A DNA stretch of 64,000 bases. Origin: Dyadobacter fermentans (lineage in GTDB: Bacteria; Bacteroidota; Bacteroidia; Cytophagales; Spirosomataceae). Of the stretch, positions 27,874 to 36,822 are shown piece by piece. The position numbers were made by a program, and so were the translations under genes. The stretch spans positions 62,001 to 126,000 of the forward strand of contig NZ_JAHXBN010000011.1 in the NCBI RefSeq assembly GCF_019924045.1. The letters run 5' to 3'. The first letter of the stretch is position 1. Every line of letters begins with the position of its first letter. The notes under the pieces are model-generated. The model was not told the origin of the DNA and did no database searches. It saw only the letters and a list, made by a program, of their open reading frames with translations.

Positions 27874-28245
27874 CTAGGTATTCACCATAAAAAACGCCGT
27901 CCGGGGAAACCTATCGAACAACTCGTTTTTCAGTTCTTCGGGTAAGGAAAGTGACTCAACAGCGGAAGCCATGCATTGCAGCCACGCTACCGCGTCGTCT
28001 TCGGTGATGGTGTGAGGCATGTGCCGGGCGCGCATCATGGGATGCCCGTAGACTTCCGAATAGAGTTGCGGGCCGCCGAGAAACTGGGTCAGGAAAAGAC
28101 GCTGCTTTTCCTTTATGAGGTCTTTATCGGTTTTGAAAAGCCTCGAAATAAGCTCGTGGTTGAAGACGAGGTCGTAAAATTTATCGGTGAGTTGCCGGAG
28201 CGCGGCGTCTCCACCGATGCGCTCGTATAAGGTCTGATGTTCCAT
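27874..28245 (-). CDS. Truncated haemoglobin, group II
   Basis: A 123-residue 2-on-2 globin that binds O2 or NO through haem in the cytoplasm. Family features: TLYERIGGDAALRQLTDKFYD at the N-terminus, the F-helix region LGGPQLYSEVYGHPMMRARH with the proximal His, MPHTITEDDAVAWLQCM with the Trp of group II (trHbO) proteins, and the end AFFMVN. Length fits. It stands between the HigBA-like module and AMP nucleosidase on the same strand, probably as its own gene. A role in oxygen or nitric oxide handling is known for the family but cannot be specified here. Confidence 0.93.
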   Translation of the reverse strand: MEHQTLYERIGGDAALRQLTDKFYDLVFNHELISRLFKTDKDLIKEKQRLFLTQFLGGPQLYSEVYGHPMMRARHMPHTITEDDAVAWLQCMASAVESLSLPEELKNELFDRFPRTAFFMVNT

Positions 28246-28332
28246 AAAAATACCTGGCGGAAAACTGTCTGGCCGCCGGAGAATAAACTCCCAACGAGCA
28301 TCAACAGGTTCCCGCCACGATTATGACAGTTA

Positions 28333-29106
28333 TCAGTTCTCGAAACGCAAATGCTTTACGGACTCGCCCGAGCGCGCGAGTTCTGTCAATGCTTCGATAC
28401 CAATATCCAGGTGTTGTTTTACATAGCTCGCCGTCACTTTTTTGTCACTTTCCTCGGTTTTTACGCCCTCCGGCACTAGCGGGTTATCCGAAACAAGCAG
28501 CAATGCGCCATGCGGAATAGAGTTCGCGAAACCTACTATGAATATCGTAGCAGTTTCCATGTCAATAGCCATGGCGCGAACCGCCTGCAAGTATTCCTTG
28601 AAGCTGGCATCGTGCTCCCAGATGCGGCGGTTGGTAGTGTAAACGGTACCGGTCCAGTAGTCAAGCTTGTGTTTTTTGATAGCGGCCGAAACGGTGCTTT
28701 GCAAACGGAACGACGGCAATGCAGGAATTTCAGGCGGCATATAGTCGTCGCTTGTACCTTCGCCCCGGATAGCGGCGATCGGGAGAATGAGGTCACCTAC
28801 TTGTGTCTTTTTCAAACCACCGCATTTACCCAAAAACAATACGGCTTTGGGATTAATGGCTGATAATAAATCCATTACAGTGGCGGCCATGGGGCTCCCC
28901 ATCCCGAAATTAATGATGGTAATGTCCTTCGCAGTAGCGGTTTGCATGGCGCGGCCCTGGCCCCGTACTTCCACCCCGAACTTCTCGGCAAACATGGTCA
29001 CATAGTTTCCGAAGTTGGTCAGGAGAATGTAGCTTCCAAACTCCTCCACAGGCGTACCCGTATAGCGCGGCAGCCAGTTTTCGACGATCTGTTCTTTGGT
29101 GGTCAT
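28333..29106 (-). CDS. amn: AMP nucleosidase (short form)
   Basis: A 257-residue member of the purine/uridine phosphorylase fold that hydrolyses AMP to adenine and ribose 5-phosphate. Visible motifs are INFGMGSPMAATVMDLL, VLFLGKCGGLKKTQVGDLILP, the substrate-loop region IRGEGTSDDYMPPEIPALP, and AMAIDMETATIFIVGF followed by LLLVSDNPLVPEGVKTEESD. It lacks the N-terminal regulatory domain of enterobacterial AMN, as is usual in Bacteroidota. It is transcribed divergently from 29158-29607 with a 51-nt gap. Confidence 0.92.
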   Translation of the reverse strand: MTTKEQIVENWLPRYTGTPVEEFGSYILLTNFGNYVTMFAEKFGVEVRGQGRAMQTATAKDITIINFGMGSPMAATVMDLLSAINPKAVLFLGKCGGLKKTQVGDLILPIAAIRGEGTSDDYMPPEIPALPSFRLQSTVSAAIKKHKLDYWTGTVYTTNRRIWEHDASFKEYLQAVRAMAIDMETATIFIVGFANSIPHGALLLVSDNPLVPEGVKTEESDKKVTASYVKQHLDIGIEALTELARSGESVKHLRFEN

Positions 29107-29157
29107 GAATTCAGCAGGTTTGTTGGCGGGACAACCCGGGGTTCATTATCTTCGTTC

Positions 29158-29607
29158 ATGGAATCATTGAACCTTCCCGGTTTTGCCCATAAAGTTAAAC
29201 AGGTAAACGGGAAACCGCATATTTTCGACATTATCCGCAGGAAATTCGTCACGCTCACACCCGAAGAATGGGTGCGCCAGCATTTCATCCACTTGCTCAT
29301 TACGCATTATGGTTATCCGAAATCGTTGTTCGCAGTAGAGACTGGTTTACAATACAATACGCTTTCCAAACGCACCGATATCATGGTGCTTTCCAACAAT
29401 GCGCTGCCGTTCCTCCTCGTCGAATGCAAAGCACCGTTCGTAAGCGTAAATGACGCTACTTTCGCGCAGATAAGCCGCTATAATTTCACATTACAACCTC
29501 AATATCTGGCAGTTACCAACGGCATGGCGCACTATTGCTTCCAGGCCGTGAACGGGCAGATCCACTTCATGGACGATTTCCCCAAGTACCGCGATTTCAA
29601 TTCATAA
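29158..29607 (+). CDS. Stand-alone type I restriction HsdR N-terminal-like (HSDR_N_2) protein
   Basis: A 149-residue protein with the PD-(D/E)XK-like N-terminal domain of restriction enzyme R subunits: HIFDIIRRKFVTLTPEEWVR, then TDIMVLSNNALPFLLVECKAP (the Asp and Glu-x-Lys of the nuclease fold) and FAQISRYNFTLQPQYLAVTNG. There is no helicase or methylase gene nearby, so it is not a type I restriction system. Stand-alone copies are common in Bacteroidota and uncharacterised. ATG 29158 is chosen because the domain starts there; a longer frame upstream overlaps the divergent amn gene. Confidence 0.82.
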   Translation: MESLNLPGFAHKVKQVNGKPHIFDIIRRKFVTLTPEEWVRQHFIHLLITHYGYPKSLFAVETGLQYNTLSKRTDIMVLSNNALPFLLVECKAPFVSVNDATFAQISRYNFTLQPQYLAVTNGMAHYCFQAVNGQIHFMDDFPKYRDFNS

Positions 29608-29611
29608 CCAC

Positions 29612-29646
29612 AAAAAAAAACCTGCCTAAAAAAGACAGGTTCTTTT
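29612..29646. terminator. Bidirectional terminator
   Basis: AACCTG (29619-29624) pairs with CAGGTT (29636-29641). It is flanked by an A-run on the left and CTTTT on the right, so it can end both the rightward gene at 29158-29607 and the leftward YceI gene. Confidence 0.8.
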
Positions 29647-29702
29647 AACATTCAGGTCATACAAATGCAGAGCGGCTGATACCAGGCAACCGCCTGCGGT
29701 AA

Positions 29703-30311
29703 TTATTTTGCAGCGACCAATTTCACATCGATAGAGAAATCGTCGTGGATCATTTTATCGCCCAGGTTATCGAAGAATGACTTCGAGTTATATTTGATAT
29801 CATATTTCGAACGGTCAACAACCAGTTTACCAGTAGCTTCCGCACCAGCGGCAGTAGTTTTCACAGTTACGGGAAAAGTAACAGGTTTGGTAATGCCTTT
29901 GATAGTCAGGTCGCCAGTCACATCGTAAACGCCGGTTGCTTTTGGAGTAGCTTTGGTTACCACGAAAGTTGCAGTAGGATGTTTTTCAACGCCGAAGAAA
30001 TCGTCTGATTTCAAGTGACCGATCAGTTTGCCGTTGTATTCTTTGTCGGTAAGGTCAGTACAAGTGATGCTGTTCAGGTCGGCAACGAATTTACCACCAG
30101 TCAGTTTAGCGCCGTCCAAAACGATTGTTCCTTCTTTCAAAGTGATTTTACCTGTGTGCTCGCCGGTAACTTTTTTACCCAGCCAGGTCAGCTCGCTTTT
30201 AGCAGGATTCACTTTCAGGTTAGTAGCTTTTTTACCATTGTCTGCTGAAACAGAAGAAGATACAAACAATGCTACTGCAAGAGATGCGACAAAAAATTTA
30301 ACTGATTTCAT
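29703..30311 (-). CDS. YceI family periplasmic protein
   Basis: A 202-residue protein with a Sec signal peptide (cleavage near VSADN, residue 24) and the YceI lipocalin-like barrel that binds isoprenoid or other lipids. Motifs: LKVNPAKSELTWLGKKVTGEHTG, DLNSITCTDL, LKSDDFFGVEKHPTATFVV, GDLTIKGITKPVTFPV and the end DKMIHDDFSIDVKLV. It is downstream of a MarR-family regulator with a 52-nt gap on the same strand, so both are probably controlled from the operators at 30855-30881. YceI proteins are often induced by stress; the ligand here is unknown. Confidence 0.93.
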   Translation of the reverse strand: MKSVKFFVASLAVALFVSSSVSADNGKKATNLKVNPAKSELTWLGKKVTGEHTGKITLKEGTIVLDGAKLTGGKFVADLNSITCTDLTDKEYNGKLIGHLKSDDFFGVEKHPTATFVVTKATPKATGVYDVTGDLTIKGITKPVTFPVTVKTTAAGAEATGKLVVDRSKYDIKYNSKSFFDNLGDKMIHDDFSIDVKLVAAK

Positions 30312-30363
30312 TGTAGTTTTGATTAAAAATTAAATTGATTTATTGATTTGTGTTAATTGTGTT

Positions 30364-30828
30364 TTAAGCTTGATTTTCATTTTCCCGCAGCTTGTCCAGC
30401 AATGCACTGATCTGCTCGGCCTCTTCTTCGGAAATAATATTGAACCGGTTTTCCCAATCCTCAATAAATGGATCGAGCACTTGAAGCAACGCGAGACCGT
30501 CTTCGGTAATCACGACATCCACAGCGCGGCGGTCGCTTTCACAGGAGGTCCGCTTTGCGAGGTTCTTCGCCAGCAGCTTGTCCACGAGCCGGGATGTGTT
30601 GGAACTCTTGTCGAGCATACGCTCGGTAATATCGCTCACCTTGATCGGGTTGCCTTGCTGTCCCCTCAGAATCCTTAGCACATTGTATTGCTGCGGCGTA
30701 ATGTCGTATTCCTTGAAAGACTCAAGCTGCTTATATTCGAGCCACTTGGTGGTATACATCAAGTTTAATGCCAACTTCTGGAAGGGGCTCCGAAATTTTT
30801 TCTGCTTTATATCAGTTTCAATAGACAT
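30364..30828 (-). CDS. MarR family transcriptional regulator
   Basis: A 154-residue winged-helix repressor. The domain contains YDITPQQYNVLRILRGQQGN, VSDITERMLDKSSNTSRLVD (recognition helix region), then AKRTSCESDRRAVDVVITEDG, the MarR wing with the conserved D-x-R. The start at 30828 (MSIETDIKQKKF) is chosen over an upstream in-frame ATG because the latter would lie close to the operator-like repeats. It precedes yceI in a two-gene unit. The inducing ligand cannot be read from the sequence. Confidence 0.92.
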   Translation of the reverse strand: MSIETDIKQKKFRSPFQKLALNLMYTTKWLEYKQLESFKEYDITPQQYNVLRILRGQQGNPIKVSDITERMLDKSSNTSRLVDKLLAKNLAKRTSCESDRRAVDVVITEDGLALLQVLDPFIEDWENRFNIISEEEAEQISALLDKLRENENQA

Positions 30829-30854
30829 AACTAATCGCGTTAAATGCAATAATG

Positions 30855-30881
30855 ATGTATATACATTTAATGTAGAAACAT
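30855..30881 (-). promoter_or_regulatory. Tandem palindromes, candidate MarR operators
   Basis: ATGTATATACAT (30855-30866) is a perfect 12-bp palindrome. ATGTAGAAACAT (30870-30881) shares its ATGT/ACAT half-sites. Centres are 15 bp apart and the first lies 26 bp before the MarR-family start. Autoregulation by MarR proteins through such sites is known; binding here is inferred. Confidence 0.5.
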
Positions 30882-31004
30882 CTATTAGCGAAGAAATAGT
30901 TCAGTGAGAGGAAAAATATTTTAAAAAAATTTCAGCAGCCCACTCAAAACAACCACAAACAACTGATTATAAGACAATTATATTCCACAAAAATAACAAC
31001 AGCC

Positions 31005-31066
31005 GACAATTAATGACCGAAACTTGACCACATCTGACAATCAATGACCATCACCTGACCACACTC
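31005..31066. repeat. Degenerate tandem 31-mer upstream of maf
   Basis: Two adjacent 31-nt units (31005-31035 and 31036-31066) share 23 positions, with GACAAT, AATGACC and TGACCACA conserved. They end 21 nt before the maf start. A similar single unit is seen at about 39508-39540, again just before a start codon. Function unknown. Confidence 0.4.
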
Positions 31067-31087
31067 GAAGATTGATAACCACCCAAC

Positions 31088-31663
31088 ATGATCGACCTCA
31101 AAAAATCCCTAATCCTCGCCTCCAACTCGCCCAGAAGAAAACAATTACTCCACGATGCAGGCTTCGCATTCACTGTCGAAGTGCTCCCAACCGATGAAAG
31201 TTACCCTGCCGACCTCCCTGCGGAGGAGGTAGCCGGTTACATTTCACGGGAGAAGGCCGAGCAGTTCCGTGGCATCCGCCCCGATTCACTTGTACTGACT
31301 GCCGACACGGTGGTAATCGCCGATCACCACATTTTAGGCAAGCCGACCGATGCCGCCGATGCATTCCGGATGATCAAAATCCTCTCAGGCAGAAGCCATA
31401 AGGTCGTGACAGCGGTGAGTTTGTTATCGGACGGCATCATCGAAACTATATCCGACGTAGCAGAAGTTTACTTCCGCGACTTGGAAGATTGGGAAATCAA
31501 CCACTATATTGAGCAATACAAACCCTTCGATAAGGCCGGCTCCTATGGCATTCAGGAATGGATCGGGATGGTCGGGATAGAGAAAATCGAGGGGTCGTTC
31601 TACACGATCATGGGCTTGCCGGTCCAGGTCGTTTACCGGTTGTTGAAACCGCATTTTCAATAA
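31088..31663 (+). CDS. maf: Maf family nucleotide pyrophosphatase
   Basis: A 191-residue cytoplasmic house-cleaning enzyme that hydrolyses dTTP, UTP and modified nucleotides to monophosphates. Signature motifs: ILASNSPRRKQLL (residues 9-21), VLTADTVVIADHHILGKP with the catalytic Asp near 72, MIKILSGRSHKVVTAV, and DKAGSYGIQEW with GSFYTIMGLPV near the end. Length fits. It is followed after 9 nt by the GH13 gene, so the two are probably cotranscribed, without an obvious functional link. Confidence 0.94.
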   Translation: MIDLKKSLILASNSPRRKQLLHDAGFAFTVEVLPTDESYPADLPAEEVAGYISREKAEQFRGIRPDSLVLTADTVVIADHHILGKPTDAADAFRMIKILSGRSHKVVTAVSLLSDGIIETISDVAEVYFRDLEDWEINHYIEQYKPFDKAGSYGIQEWIGMVGIEKIEGSFYTIMGLPVQVVYRLLKPHFQ

Positions 31664-31672
31664 TGCCCCGCT

Positions 31673-33202
31673 ATGTTCGCAGACAAGTCAGCCAGTATCC
31701 CGAAAGTTTGTTATGAGATATTCGTCCGTTCTTTCTGCGACTCCAATGGCGACGGCATCGGCGATTTGAACGGCATTATCTCCAAACTCGATTACCTGGC
31801 CGACCTCGGCATCGAGGCGATTTGGCTCACGCCTATCCATCCTTCGCCTAGCTACCATAAATACGACGTCACCGATTACTACGCCATCGAACCCGAGTAT
31901 GGGACAATGGGCGACTTCAAGCGCCTGCTCGCGGGAGCGCATGAGCGCGGGATCGCCGTTTACCTCGACCTGATTATCAACCACACCAGTACCCTGCATC
32001 CGTGGTTTGTAGAGGCACGAAAGAGCAAGGACAACCCCTACCGGCAATTTTACTGGTGGATGACCGAAGACCAGATCGACCGTCTCGGGATTTCCGAGCG
32101 GGAAACTTCCGATGATTCACAAGTGGTATACCCGTGGCATGAAAACCCCGGCGACGACGAAAAGTATTATGGCCTGTTTTATAAAGGCATGCCCGATCTC
32201 AATTTCCATTCGGAGGCATTACGGGAAGAAATGGCCAAAATTGTCCGTTTCTGGCTGAACGATGTCGGTGTCGACGGGTTCCGTCTCGATGCGGCGCGGC
32301 ACATTTATCCCACCTGGGACATTGCGGAAAGCGTCACTTTCTGGGAGTTTTTTTCCAAAATCGTCGGCGAGGCCAAGCCAAGCACGTTTACAGTGGGTGA
32401 GGTATGGGCCGATACGGAGGAAGTAGCCCCCTATTTCCGCAACCTGAATGCGACCTTTCATTTTGACCTCAGCTTTGCATTGCAACGTATGCTCATAGCC
32501 GGGCGCGACGAGCAAATCATCGATAAGTTGCTCGCCAGCTTCAACCTGTTCCAAAAATATAACCCGCTGTTTGTGAATGCGATCATGCTTACAAACCACG
32601 ACCAGGAACGGATCGGGAGTGTCGTGGGCGGCAAGATTGAAAAGATCAAACTCGCAGCCAGCATTCTGCTCACATTGCCCGGCCAGCCGTATTTATATTA
32701 TGGTGAAGAAATCGGAATGCTGGGCCTGAAACCCGATCCTTACATCCGCGAGCCGTTCCTCTGGACGACCGATCCCGACGATCCGCAGCACACCCGCTGG
32801 ATTACGCCCGAATTTACAACCCTGAAAACAGTGGCGCCCCTTTCGGAACAGACCGGCGACACAAATTCTGTCTTTAACCATTACAAAAACCTCATACACC
32901 TCCGCAAGACCGAGCCCGCACTGAACCAGATCCTCGCGCCTAACCTGCAACCTGTGCGCCTCGGCGACGAGCAGTTGCTCGGTTATTTCCGCCCACACGT
33001 CGACCGATCGCTCATTGTTATTCATAATCTTGGAGATGACGAGCGGGAATTTCAGCTGCCGGAGGACAAATCGCTGTTTACGGAAGTGCTGTTTTCGACG
33101 GACCCATTGCATGACAGTGCATTGACTACAAACCGCTTGTCGCCGCATGCGAGCATTATCCTGGCCCCGGCGCGGAATGCGCAACCTGCCGCAAAGCAGT
33201 AG
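31673..33202 (+). CDS. GH13 alpha-amylase family enzyme (trehalose synthase / alpha-glucosidase like)
   Basis: A 509-residue cytoplasmic (no signal peptide) glycoside hydrolase family 13 protein. The conserved regions are DLIINHTS (region I), VDGFRLDAARH with the nucleophile Asp at about 206 (region II), VGEVWAD with the acid/base Glu at about 242 (region III) and LTNHDQERIG with the third Asp at about 309 (region IV). The start YEIFVRSFCDSNGDGIGDLNG contains the calcium-site-like NGDGIGD seen in oligo-1,6-glucosidases and trehalose synthases. Which alpha-glucan it acts on is unresolved. It begins 9 nt after maf. Confidence 0.9.
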   Translation: MFADKSASIPKVCYEIFVRSFCDSNGDGIGDLNGIISKLDYLADLGIEAIWLTPIHPSPSYHKYDVTDYYAIEPEYGTMGDFKRLLAGAHERGIAVYLDLIINHTSTLHPWFVEARKSKDNPYRQFYWWMTEDQIDRLGISERETSDDSQVVYPWHENPGDDEKYYGLFYKGMPDLNFHSEALREEMAKIVRFWLNDVGVDGFRLDAARHIYPTWDIAESVTFWEFFSKIVGEAKPSTFTVGEVWADTEEVAPYFRNLNATFHFDLSFALQRMLIAGRDEQIIDKLLASFNLFQKYNPLFVNAIMLTNHDQERIGSVVGGKIEKIKLAASILLTLPGQPYLYYGEEIGMLGLKPDPYIREPFLWTTDPDDPQHTRWITPEFTTLKTVAPLSEQTGDTNSVFNHYKNLIHLRKTEPALNQILAPNLQPVRLGDEQLLGYFRPHVDRSLIVIHNLGDDEREFQLPEDKSLFTEVLFSTDPLHDSALTTNRLSPHASIILAPARNAQPAAKQ

Positions 33203-33262
33203 GTAAGCACCATACCGGTTCTTTATTGCTAAATCGATGTCGGTACTGCTAATGCATTCCCT

Positions 33263-34273
33263 ATGAAATCCGGTATTATTTCCACCTGTCTGATCGTCCT
33301 TCTGACCTGTATTGCTATGGCGCAAAAGTCCTACCCTACCATGGGCAAGATTGTTTATGAAGATCCCGCATTTGAAAAACTGCTATCCAAAGACGCTAAA
33401 ATTGAAGTACTGGCATCGGGATTCGATTGGTCGGAAGGGCCGGTTTGGGTGAAAGAGGGCGGCTACCTGCTGTTTTCGGATGTGCCGAAGAATAAGGTTT
33501 ACAAGTGGGATGAAAAAGAAGGACTTTCGGTATTCCTGGAACCGTCGGGCTACACCGGACGCGGCGTTTACAGTGATGAACCGGGTAGCAACGGTCTCAT
33601 TATTGACAACAAAGGACGCCTCGTTTCCTGCGAGCATGGCGACCGGCGTATTTCTGCCATGCCATTGAATGTTGGCGGGAAAATTACACTGGCCGACAAC
33701 TTCGAAGGCAAACGCTTCAACAGCCCAAATGACGTGGTACAACACAGCAATGGCGATTACTACTTCACCGATCCGCCCTACGGCCTGATGAAAAAACACG
33801 AAGACCCGACCCGCGAAATCCCGCAGTTTGGCGTATACCGCATTCATAAAGACGGTAAGGTGACCATGCAGGTAAGCGACCTCAGCCGTCCAAACGGCCT
33901 TGCATTCTCTCCGGATGGCAAGACATTATATGTCGCGCAATCGGACCCGGAAAAGTCGATCTGGATGGCTTATCCACTCGATGCCAATGGCAATGCAGGC
34001 AAAGGCAAACTCATTTACGACGCTACGCCCATGGGCAAACGCGGCATGCAGGGGCTGCCCGACGGCCTTAAAATCGACAAAGACGGCAACCTGTGGTCCT
34101 CCGGGCCCGGCGGAATGCTCATTATCAGCCCGGCAGGGAAGCTGCTGGGTCGCATTGAAATGGGTGAGCTCACCTCCAATTGCGCCTGGGGCAACGATGG
34201 CTCTACATTATATATGACCGTCGACGGTTACGTTTGCCGCATCAAAACCAATACGAAAGGCGCAGGCTGGTAA
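33263..34273 (+). CDS. Secreted SMP-30/gluconolactonase-like protein
   Basis: A 336-residue periplasmic six-bladed beta-propeller. A Sec signal peptide (cleavage near AMAQ, residue 20) is followed by the SMP-30/LRE features FDWSEGPVWVKEGGYLLFSDVPKNKVY, GSNGLIIDNKGRLVSCEHGDRRI, FNSPNDVVQHSNGDYYFTDPPYG and LSRPNGLAFSPDGKTLYVAQSD. The metal-binding Glu, Asn and Asp positions of the family are visible in SEGP, SPND and SRPNG. It probably hydrolyses a sugar lactone. Its stop codon abuts that of the convergent lipoprotein gene. Confidence 0.92.
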   Translation: MKSGIISTCLIVLLTCIAMAQKSYPTMGKIVYEDPAFEKLLSKDAKIEVLASGFDWSEGPVWVKEGGYLLFSDVPKNKVYKWDEKEGLSVFLEPSGYTGRGVYSDEPGSNGLIIDNKGRLVSCEHGDRRISAMPLNVGGKITLADNFEGKRFNSPNDVVQHSNGDYYFTDPPYGLMKKHEDPTREIPQFGVYRIHKDGKVTMQVSDLSRPNGLAFSPDGKTLYVAQSDPEKSIWMAYPLDANGNAGKGKLIYDATPMGKRGMQGLPDGLKIDKDGNLWSSGPGGMLIISPAGKLLGRIEMGELTSNCAWGNDGSTLYMTVDGYVCRIKTNTKGAGW

Positions 34274-34834
34274 TCAGTTCTTCTTTCGATACTCGCGAAG
34301 CGTATTATCGACGTCGCGTTTTACATTCGCCCAATCGGATTTACCGTTGCGGTAAATGTTGGTGTAGGCTTTATAAAGCGCCAGGCGGTCGTCGCTGATT
34401 TTGTCGAGCTCCATAGCCATGACCTGTCGGGACGACGACTTTGCATTCTTATATTCGTTGAGCAGGTTGTTGTATCGGTTTTCGAGGTTATCCAATTCAT
34501 ACAAAACCACTTCCGCCAGCTTGTCCATATCGGCGTATTGATTGAGCAACCGCTGGTTGTAATCGGCATTGCCGCTTGCTGGCGATGTTATGGTTCCCGC
34601 ATTACTCCCATTATCGGCCACCCGGTCGTAATCCTTCCGGTAAGTCCCGTTGGAGGTTTCTGTACTCCTGCTATTGTCCGGCTCGCGTGAAGAGCGATCG
34701 GTTGAAGACCCAGATGAAGAAGATGAAATGCCGTGGCGCTGGTCGTAGCGACGCTGCAATGCGGCTGAACAAGAGAAGGTCAGTACGGCAAATACTGCCA
34801 TTACAGACCATATGCAAAGTTTTTTCACCGACAA
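34274..34834 (-). CDS. Hypothetical lipoprotein with helical C-terminus
   Basis: A 186-residue protein with a lipoprotein signal (LTFSC, Cys at about residue 22), a Ser/Arg/Asp-rich linker (about 30-90) and a helical, probably coiled-coil region (about 92-180; MDKLAEVVLYELDNLENRYNN and RQVMAMELDKISDDRLALYK). I do not recognise a family. Likely anchored to a membrane facing the periplasm. It is convergent with the SMP-30 gene, with no spacing between stop codons. Confidence 0.7.
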   Translation of the reverse strand: MSVKKLCIWSVMAVFAVLTFSCSAALQRRYDQRHGISSSSSGSSTDRSSREPDNSRSTETSNGTYRKDYDRVADNGSNAGTITSPASGNADYNQRLLNQYADMDKLAEVVLYELDNLENRYNNLLNEYKNAKSSSRQVMAMELDKISDDRLALYKAYTNIYRNGKSDWANVKRDVDNTLREYRKKN

Positions 34835-34981
34835 TCCTGTTAAAAGTTATGCCTCAGACAGAAGCTGAGACGGGGATTAAAGTAAAAGAATTTGGGAATA
34901 AATTCAAGGTTAGCGCCGCTCTCTGTATAAAATGGGCGCATAGGCCCTGCTCACCCATTTACTCAAAATCGAAGGCCCTGT

Positions 34982-35013
34982 TTTGTTTCCAGACCATTTT
35001 CTTTCTAATATTG
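34982..35013 (+). promoter_or_regulatory. Bacteroidota-type promoter of gtrA-like gene
   Basis: TTTG (34982-34985), a 20-nt spacer and TAATATTG (35006-35013) match TTTG / TAnnTTTG with one mismatch, 44 nt before the GTG start at 35057. Confidence 0.45.
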
Positions 35014-35056
35014 GGGCCTCATTCAGGTTCGCCGTTCCAAACAAACTAACACACCA

Positions 35057-35560
35057 GTGACCCAAATCAAGCAGAACAAGATCTTCAATCCCAAAGATAT
35101 CATTGCCTATTTTCTTGTCGCGGGTACCGGTGCATTGATCCAGTTAGTTTCCAGCAGTCTCATTCAGGATTGGTTCAACATCTCTTGGAGCGATTCCATT
35201 GTTCCTTCTTACATTATCGGGTTTTTCTGGGGCTTTACACTCACCAAACTCTTCGCTTTCGACGCACGCAAAAGCAACCAGACACGTCGTGAAATGGTGA
35301 AATTCCTCATGGTGTCGGGCGTTTCGCTGTTCATTACCTGGGCATTTACCATCGGTTCGTCGAAATTGCTCGTCGATTACTTCGGTATGGAGGTCTACAA
35401 AGTGAAGTTTTCCTTCGCTAAAAAAGAAGTGAATGTGACCGAAATGGTTTGCTACGTGATCGGGATGGGTTTCAGCTTTGTAAGCAACTACATTCTGCAC
35501 AAAACCTTCACTTTCAAAAGCACCGGCTTTTACAACCGCCTGAAAGTACTGATCCGCTAA
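35057..35560 (+). CDS. GtrA-like family membrane protein
   Basis: A 167-residue inner-membrane protein with four predicted spans (about residues 15-34, 45-66, 80-100 and 131-150), typical of GtrA proteins that assist transfer of lipid-linked sugars across the membrane. Family features are IAYFLVAGTGALIQLVSSS at the start and VSNYILHKTFTF near the end. It starts at GTG 35057 behind a promoter-like sequence; no glycosyltransferase gene is adjacent. It is convergent with the thiolase gene, only 3 nt between stops. Confidence 0.88.
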   Translation: MTQIKQNKIFNPKDIIAYFLVAGTGALIQLVSSSLIQDWFNISWSDSIVPSYIIGFFWGFTLTKLFAFDARKSNQTRREMVKFLMVSGVSLFITWAFTIGSSKLLVDYFGMEVYKVKFSFAKKEVNVTEMVCYVIGMGFSFVSNYILHKTFTFKSTGFYNRLKVLIR

Positions 35561-35563
35561 TCG

Positions 35564-36745
35564 TTACAATCGTTCCACGATCATAGCAGAGGCCCCTCCC
35601 CCGCCGTTACAAATCGCGGCGAGACCATATTTGCCATTATTTTTCGCCAAAACAGACAGCAATGTGGTGACGATGCGCGCGCCCGACGCGCCCAACGGAT
35701 GCCCGAGCGACACTGCTCCTCCGAAGACATTCACCTTCTCAATATCGAGGTGCAATGCCTGAATATAAGCCAGTGCTACCACGGCAAATGCCTCGTTTAC
35801 TTCGAAATAGTCGATATCCGAGATTTTCAAGCCGGCTTTTTTCAATACTTTTTCGGTTGCCAACACAGGCGTGGTTGTAAACCAGGCCGGTTCCTGTTCC
35901 GCATCGGCGTAAGCGACGATACGGGCAATGGGTTTGAGATTCTCCGCGTTCACGGCGCTGCTTCCGGCCAATACCAATGCGGCTCCGCCGTCGTTGATCG
36001 TCGAAGCATTGGCAGCAGTTACGGTCCCGTCTTTGGAAAACACCGGCTTTAAAGTAGGAATCTTATCGAATTTGACGCGCTTATACTCTTCGTCCTCGCT
36101 TACAATGGTTGCGTCGCCTTTTGCGGATAGGGTTTCAACCGGCACGATTTCATCCGCGAACGACCCATTAGCCGTTGCCTCCGCCGAGCGCTGGTAGGAA
36201 CGGATCGCGAACTCGTCCTGTGCTTCCCGCGAAATGTTGTATTTCAATGCGGTTTTATCGCCGCAAACACCCATTCCGATCTGGTCGTACACGTCGGTCA
36301 GCCCGTCTTTCAGGAGCCCGTCGATAACTTCACCATGACCGTAACCATAGCCATTCCGGCCTTTGGGTAAATAATAGGGGATTTGAGACATATTCTCCAT
36401 TCCACCGGCCACCACAATGCTCGCGTCACCCAGCTGAATAGCCTGCGCACCGAGCGCCGTCGCTTTCATACCGGAAGCACATACTTTGTTGACTGTCGTG
36501 CAAATAACCGAAACCGGTAGTCCGGCGTAAATAGCAGCTTGCCTGGCCGGCGCCTGCCCGAGGTTGGCGGAAACGACATTGCCCATCAGTACCTCATCGA
36601 CCAAAGCCGGCTCGGTTCCGGCTTTCGCCAGCGCCCCCTGAATGGCGGTAGCGCCAAGTTTCGAAGCATGGACAGAAGATAGGCTACCGCCAAAGCTGCC
36701 GATCGGCGTGCGGGTAGCGGAAAGGATAAAAACGTCAGTTTGCAT
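35564..36745 (-). CDS. Acetyl-CoA C-acyltransferase (thiolase)
   Basis: A 393-residue cytoplasmic thiolase that condenses or cleaves acetyl-CoA and acetoacetyl-CoA. The nucleophile Cys is in NKVCASGMKA (about residue 88), the catalytic His in GHPLGASGAR (about 347) and the second Cys in AAICNGGGGASAM (about 379). The length fits biosynthetic thiolases. No other beta-oxidation or mevalonate gene is adjacent, so the pathway is not fixed; AtoB/ThlA-like acetoacetyl-CoA formation is most likely. Confidence 0.94.
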   Translation of the reverse strand: MQTDVFILSATRTPIGSFGGSLSSVHASKLGATAIQGALAKAGTEPALVDEVLMGNVVSANLGQAPARQAAIYAGLPVSVICTTVNKVCASGMKATALGAQAIQLGDASIVVAGGMENMSQIPYYLPKGRNGYGYGHGEVIDGLLKDGLTDVYDQIGMGVCGDKTALKYNISREAQDEFAIRSYQRSAEATANGSFADEIVPVETLSAKGDATIVSEDEEYKRVKFDKIPTLKPVFSKDGTVTAANASTINDGGAALVLAGSSAVNAENLKPIARIVAYADAEQEPAWFTTTPVLATEKVLKKAGLKISDIDYFEVNEAFAVVALAYIQALHLDIEKVNVFGGAVSLGHPLGASGARIVTTLLSVLAKNNGKYGLAAICNGGGGASAMIVERL

Positions 36746-36822
36746 GATGAATTTTGAAATAGCCCTGTTGAAACTTGGAATGACCAGCTTGGCAAGTTAC
36801 AAATAATGGCTTAATCCGAATC

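Noticed and set aside
29158..29607. Part of a restriction-modification system
   Set aside because: Only an HsdR N-terminal-like domain is encoded; no helicase, methylase or specificity subunit lies nearby.
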